Assembly (NCBI GenBank): GCA_035575925.1
Contig: DATLXK010000062.1
Coordinates: 1-64,000, forward strand
DNA length: 64,000 nt
Source of the DNA: DASWTL01 sp035575925
GTDB lineage: Bacteria > Bacteroidota > Bacteroidia > Sphingobacteriales > Sphingobacteriaceae
Reading direction: 5' to 3'
Shown: in pieces, positions 62,881-64,000 of the stretch
Layout: the number at the start of each line of letters is the position of its first letter
Numbering within the stretch: the stretch's first letter is position 1
Notes under the pieces: model-generated
The model's input: the letters and a program-made list of their open reading frames with translations, nothing else
What the model was told of the DNA's origin: nothing
The model's database searches: none
Translations under genes and position numbers: made by a program

Positions 62881-64000
62881 ATGGAAAGCAACAAAAAATA
62901 CTGGAAGGGTTTAGAAGAACTAAATAATACCCCGGAATTTGTTGAGTTTAACAAACACGAATTTGCCGAGCCCGTTCCTATTGAGGAAGTAATGAGCGAG
63001 GCTGGATTAAATACTGTTACGCCACGCCGTGATTTTCTAAAAGCACTTGGTTTTGGAGTAGGCGCAGTTACGCTTGCTGCTTGTCAAAGTACTCCAATTC
63101 ATAAATCAATTCCTTATCTTGTTAAACCTGAAGAAGTTGTCCCTGGTATTGCAAATTATTACGCATCCAGTTATCACGGACAAAGTATTTTAGTAAAAAC
63201 ACGTGAAGGTCGTCCAATTAAGGTAGAAGGTAATCCTGCAGGGTTGCTTGGAAACCACGGAACCGATGCGCAGGCACAGGCTTCTGTACTTGATCTGTAC
63301 GATGCATCAAAACTTAAAGGCCCAATGCTTCAGGGCAAAGCAGCTTCATGGCCACAGGTAGATGCTTTTGTGAGAAATGAATTAAATAAAGTTCAGACCG
63401 GCGGTAAAAAGATCAGGATTATATCTTCATCGATTAACAGCCCATCAACTAAAGCCGTTGTTGCTGACTTTTTAGTAAAATATCCCAATACTAAACATAT
63501 TAATGTTGATGCGGTATCTTATACCGGTATAATCAAAGCAAACGAAAACAGTTTTGGTAAAGCAGTGCTTCCGCGCTACCGTTTTGACCGCGCCGATGTT
63601 ATTGTAAGTTTTGGTGCTGATTTCCTGGGAACATGGATCACTGCAGAGGAATATGGTAAGCAATATATTTCTAACCGTAAGGCAGCATCATTAAAAAATA
63701 AAAAAATGTCACGCCATATTCAGTTCGAAACTGGAATGAGCATGACAGGAACCAATGCCGATTCAAGAATTCCTGTAAAACCATCAGAAGAAGGCCTGGC
63801 CGTTCTTGCGCTCTCCAGTGCAATTACCGGAAGCCCGGTTAATGGTGCAAATGGCATTCCCGGCAATCCGGTTGCTGATACAGCAATTAAACTGGCTGCA
63901 AAAGAACTTATTAATGCCAGGGGCAAAGCATTAGTGGTTTCCGGATCGAATGATGTATCCGTGCAAACTGTAGTAAATGCCATAAACGGAGCACTGGGAA
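62881..64000 (+). CDS. actB: Alternative complex III subunit ActB (molybdopterin oxidoreductase-like), partial
   Basis: The frame from the ATG at 62881 runs off the right edge, so only the first 373 residues are seen. A variant Tat-type signal region is at about 57-75: RRDFLKALGFGVGAVTLAAC. The following sequence (VKTREGRPIKVEGNPAGL, VSFGADFLGTW) matches the molybdopterin-oxidoreductase-like half of ActB, which in family members is fused to a four-cluster ferredoxin half. In alternative complex III this domain has no molybdenum. It follows actA by about 40 bases in the same operon. Confidence 0.88.
   Translation, partial: MESNKKYWKGLEELNNTPEFVEFNKHEFAEPVPIEEVMSEAGLNTVTPRRDFLKALGFGVGAVTLAACQSTPIHKSIPYLVKPEEVVPGIANYYASSYHGQSILVKTREGRPIKVEGNPAGLLGNHGTDAQAQASVLDLYDASKLKGPMLQGKAASWPQVDAFVRNELNKVQTGGKKIRIISSSINSPSTKAVVADFLVKYPNTKHINVDAVSYTGIIKANENSFGKAVLPRYRFDRADVIVSFGADFLGTWITAEEYGKQYISNRKAASLKNKKMSRHIQFETGMSMTGTNADSRIPVKPSEEGLAVLALSSAITGSPVNGANGIPGNPVADTAIKLAAKELINARGKALVVSGSNDVSVQTVVNAINGALG

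Noticed and set aside
1..64000. CRISPR arrays, tRNA or rRNA genes, complete insertion sequences.
   Set aside because: No regularly spaced repeats, cloverleaf sequences or transposase frames were found by eye; the heptad tracts are too short and continuous for CRISPR.

Overview
The window looks like chromosomal DNA of a gliding-type Bacteroidota, most likely a member of the Sphingobacteriaceae or a close relative. This is inferred from the gldKLMN cluster, gldB and a SprE/PorW-like lipoprotein, a split F-type ATP synthase operon with no beta or epsilon genes, alternative complex III genes (actA, actB), several Bacteroidota-type promoters (TAnnTTTG) and AT-rich DNA with many adjacent or overlapping genes. 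No tRNA, rRNA, CRISPR array or intact insertion sequence was seen.

Layout. 1-4.2 kb is a decayed accessory strip: a 5'-truncated PD-(D/E)XK nuclease, a large DUF2779 nuclease, a GIY-YIG protein and the tail of a dead DNA methyltransferase. 4.2-8.6 kb holds rfbC, DUF4286, a TPR protein, a lipoprotein and a UbiA-like membrane protein. 8.57-10.2 kb is an island bounded by 38-bp exact direct repeats that copy the 3' end of the neighbouring metallophosphoesterase gene. 10.2-14.1 kb is a metallophosphoesterase/MoxR-like ATPase/vWA operon, followed by a fasciclin protein, hemW and a Fic gene with a frameshifted C-terminus. A gene-poor stretch with a perfect 44-bp palindrome follows.

17.9-31.5 kb carries DUF4271-hemD, then gldK-gldL-gldM-gldN (the type IX secretion/gliding motor core). 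On the opposite strand is the operon sprE/porW-pbp1A-uvrC. 31.6-37.4 kb is the ATP synthase operon (atpZ, an I-like gene, atpB, E, F, H, A, G), ending in a strong terminator. An aldo/keto reductase and a small membrane protein follow.

39.1-42.3 kb is the most unusual region: a lipoprotein with a C-terminal Tae4-type amidase domain, a lipoprotein immunity candidate, then a second truncated amidase cassette with a second, paralogous immunity candidate. gldB and nadE come next. On the minus strand the order is rsmI, a PH/SHOCT protein, lnt, a zeta-type toxin and a tiny overlapping ORF.

49-64 kb is mixed housekeeping and small genes: serS, a lone receiver protein, an L,D-transpeptidase, a GlxA-type regulator, DinB, pterin dehydratase, MmcQ, a cold-shock-domain protein, a lipoprotein phosphodiesterase, a serine hydrolase, a BamA-like outer-membrane protein (with a stray duplicate of its 3' end), a deoxyhypusine synthase homologue and the start of the alternative complex III operon (actA, actB), which runs off the window.

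Start codons were moved downstream from the longest open frame for nine genes, because the extra N-termini depend on TTG codons, spoil signal peptides or overlap a neighbour. All functions are inferred from motifs read by eye; no database search was run.
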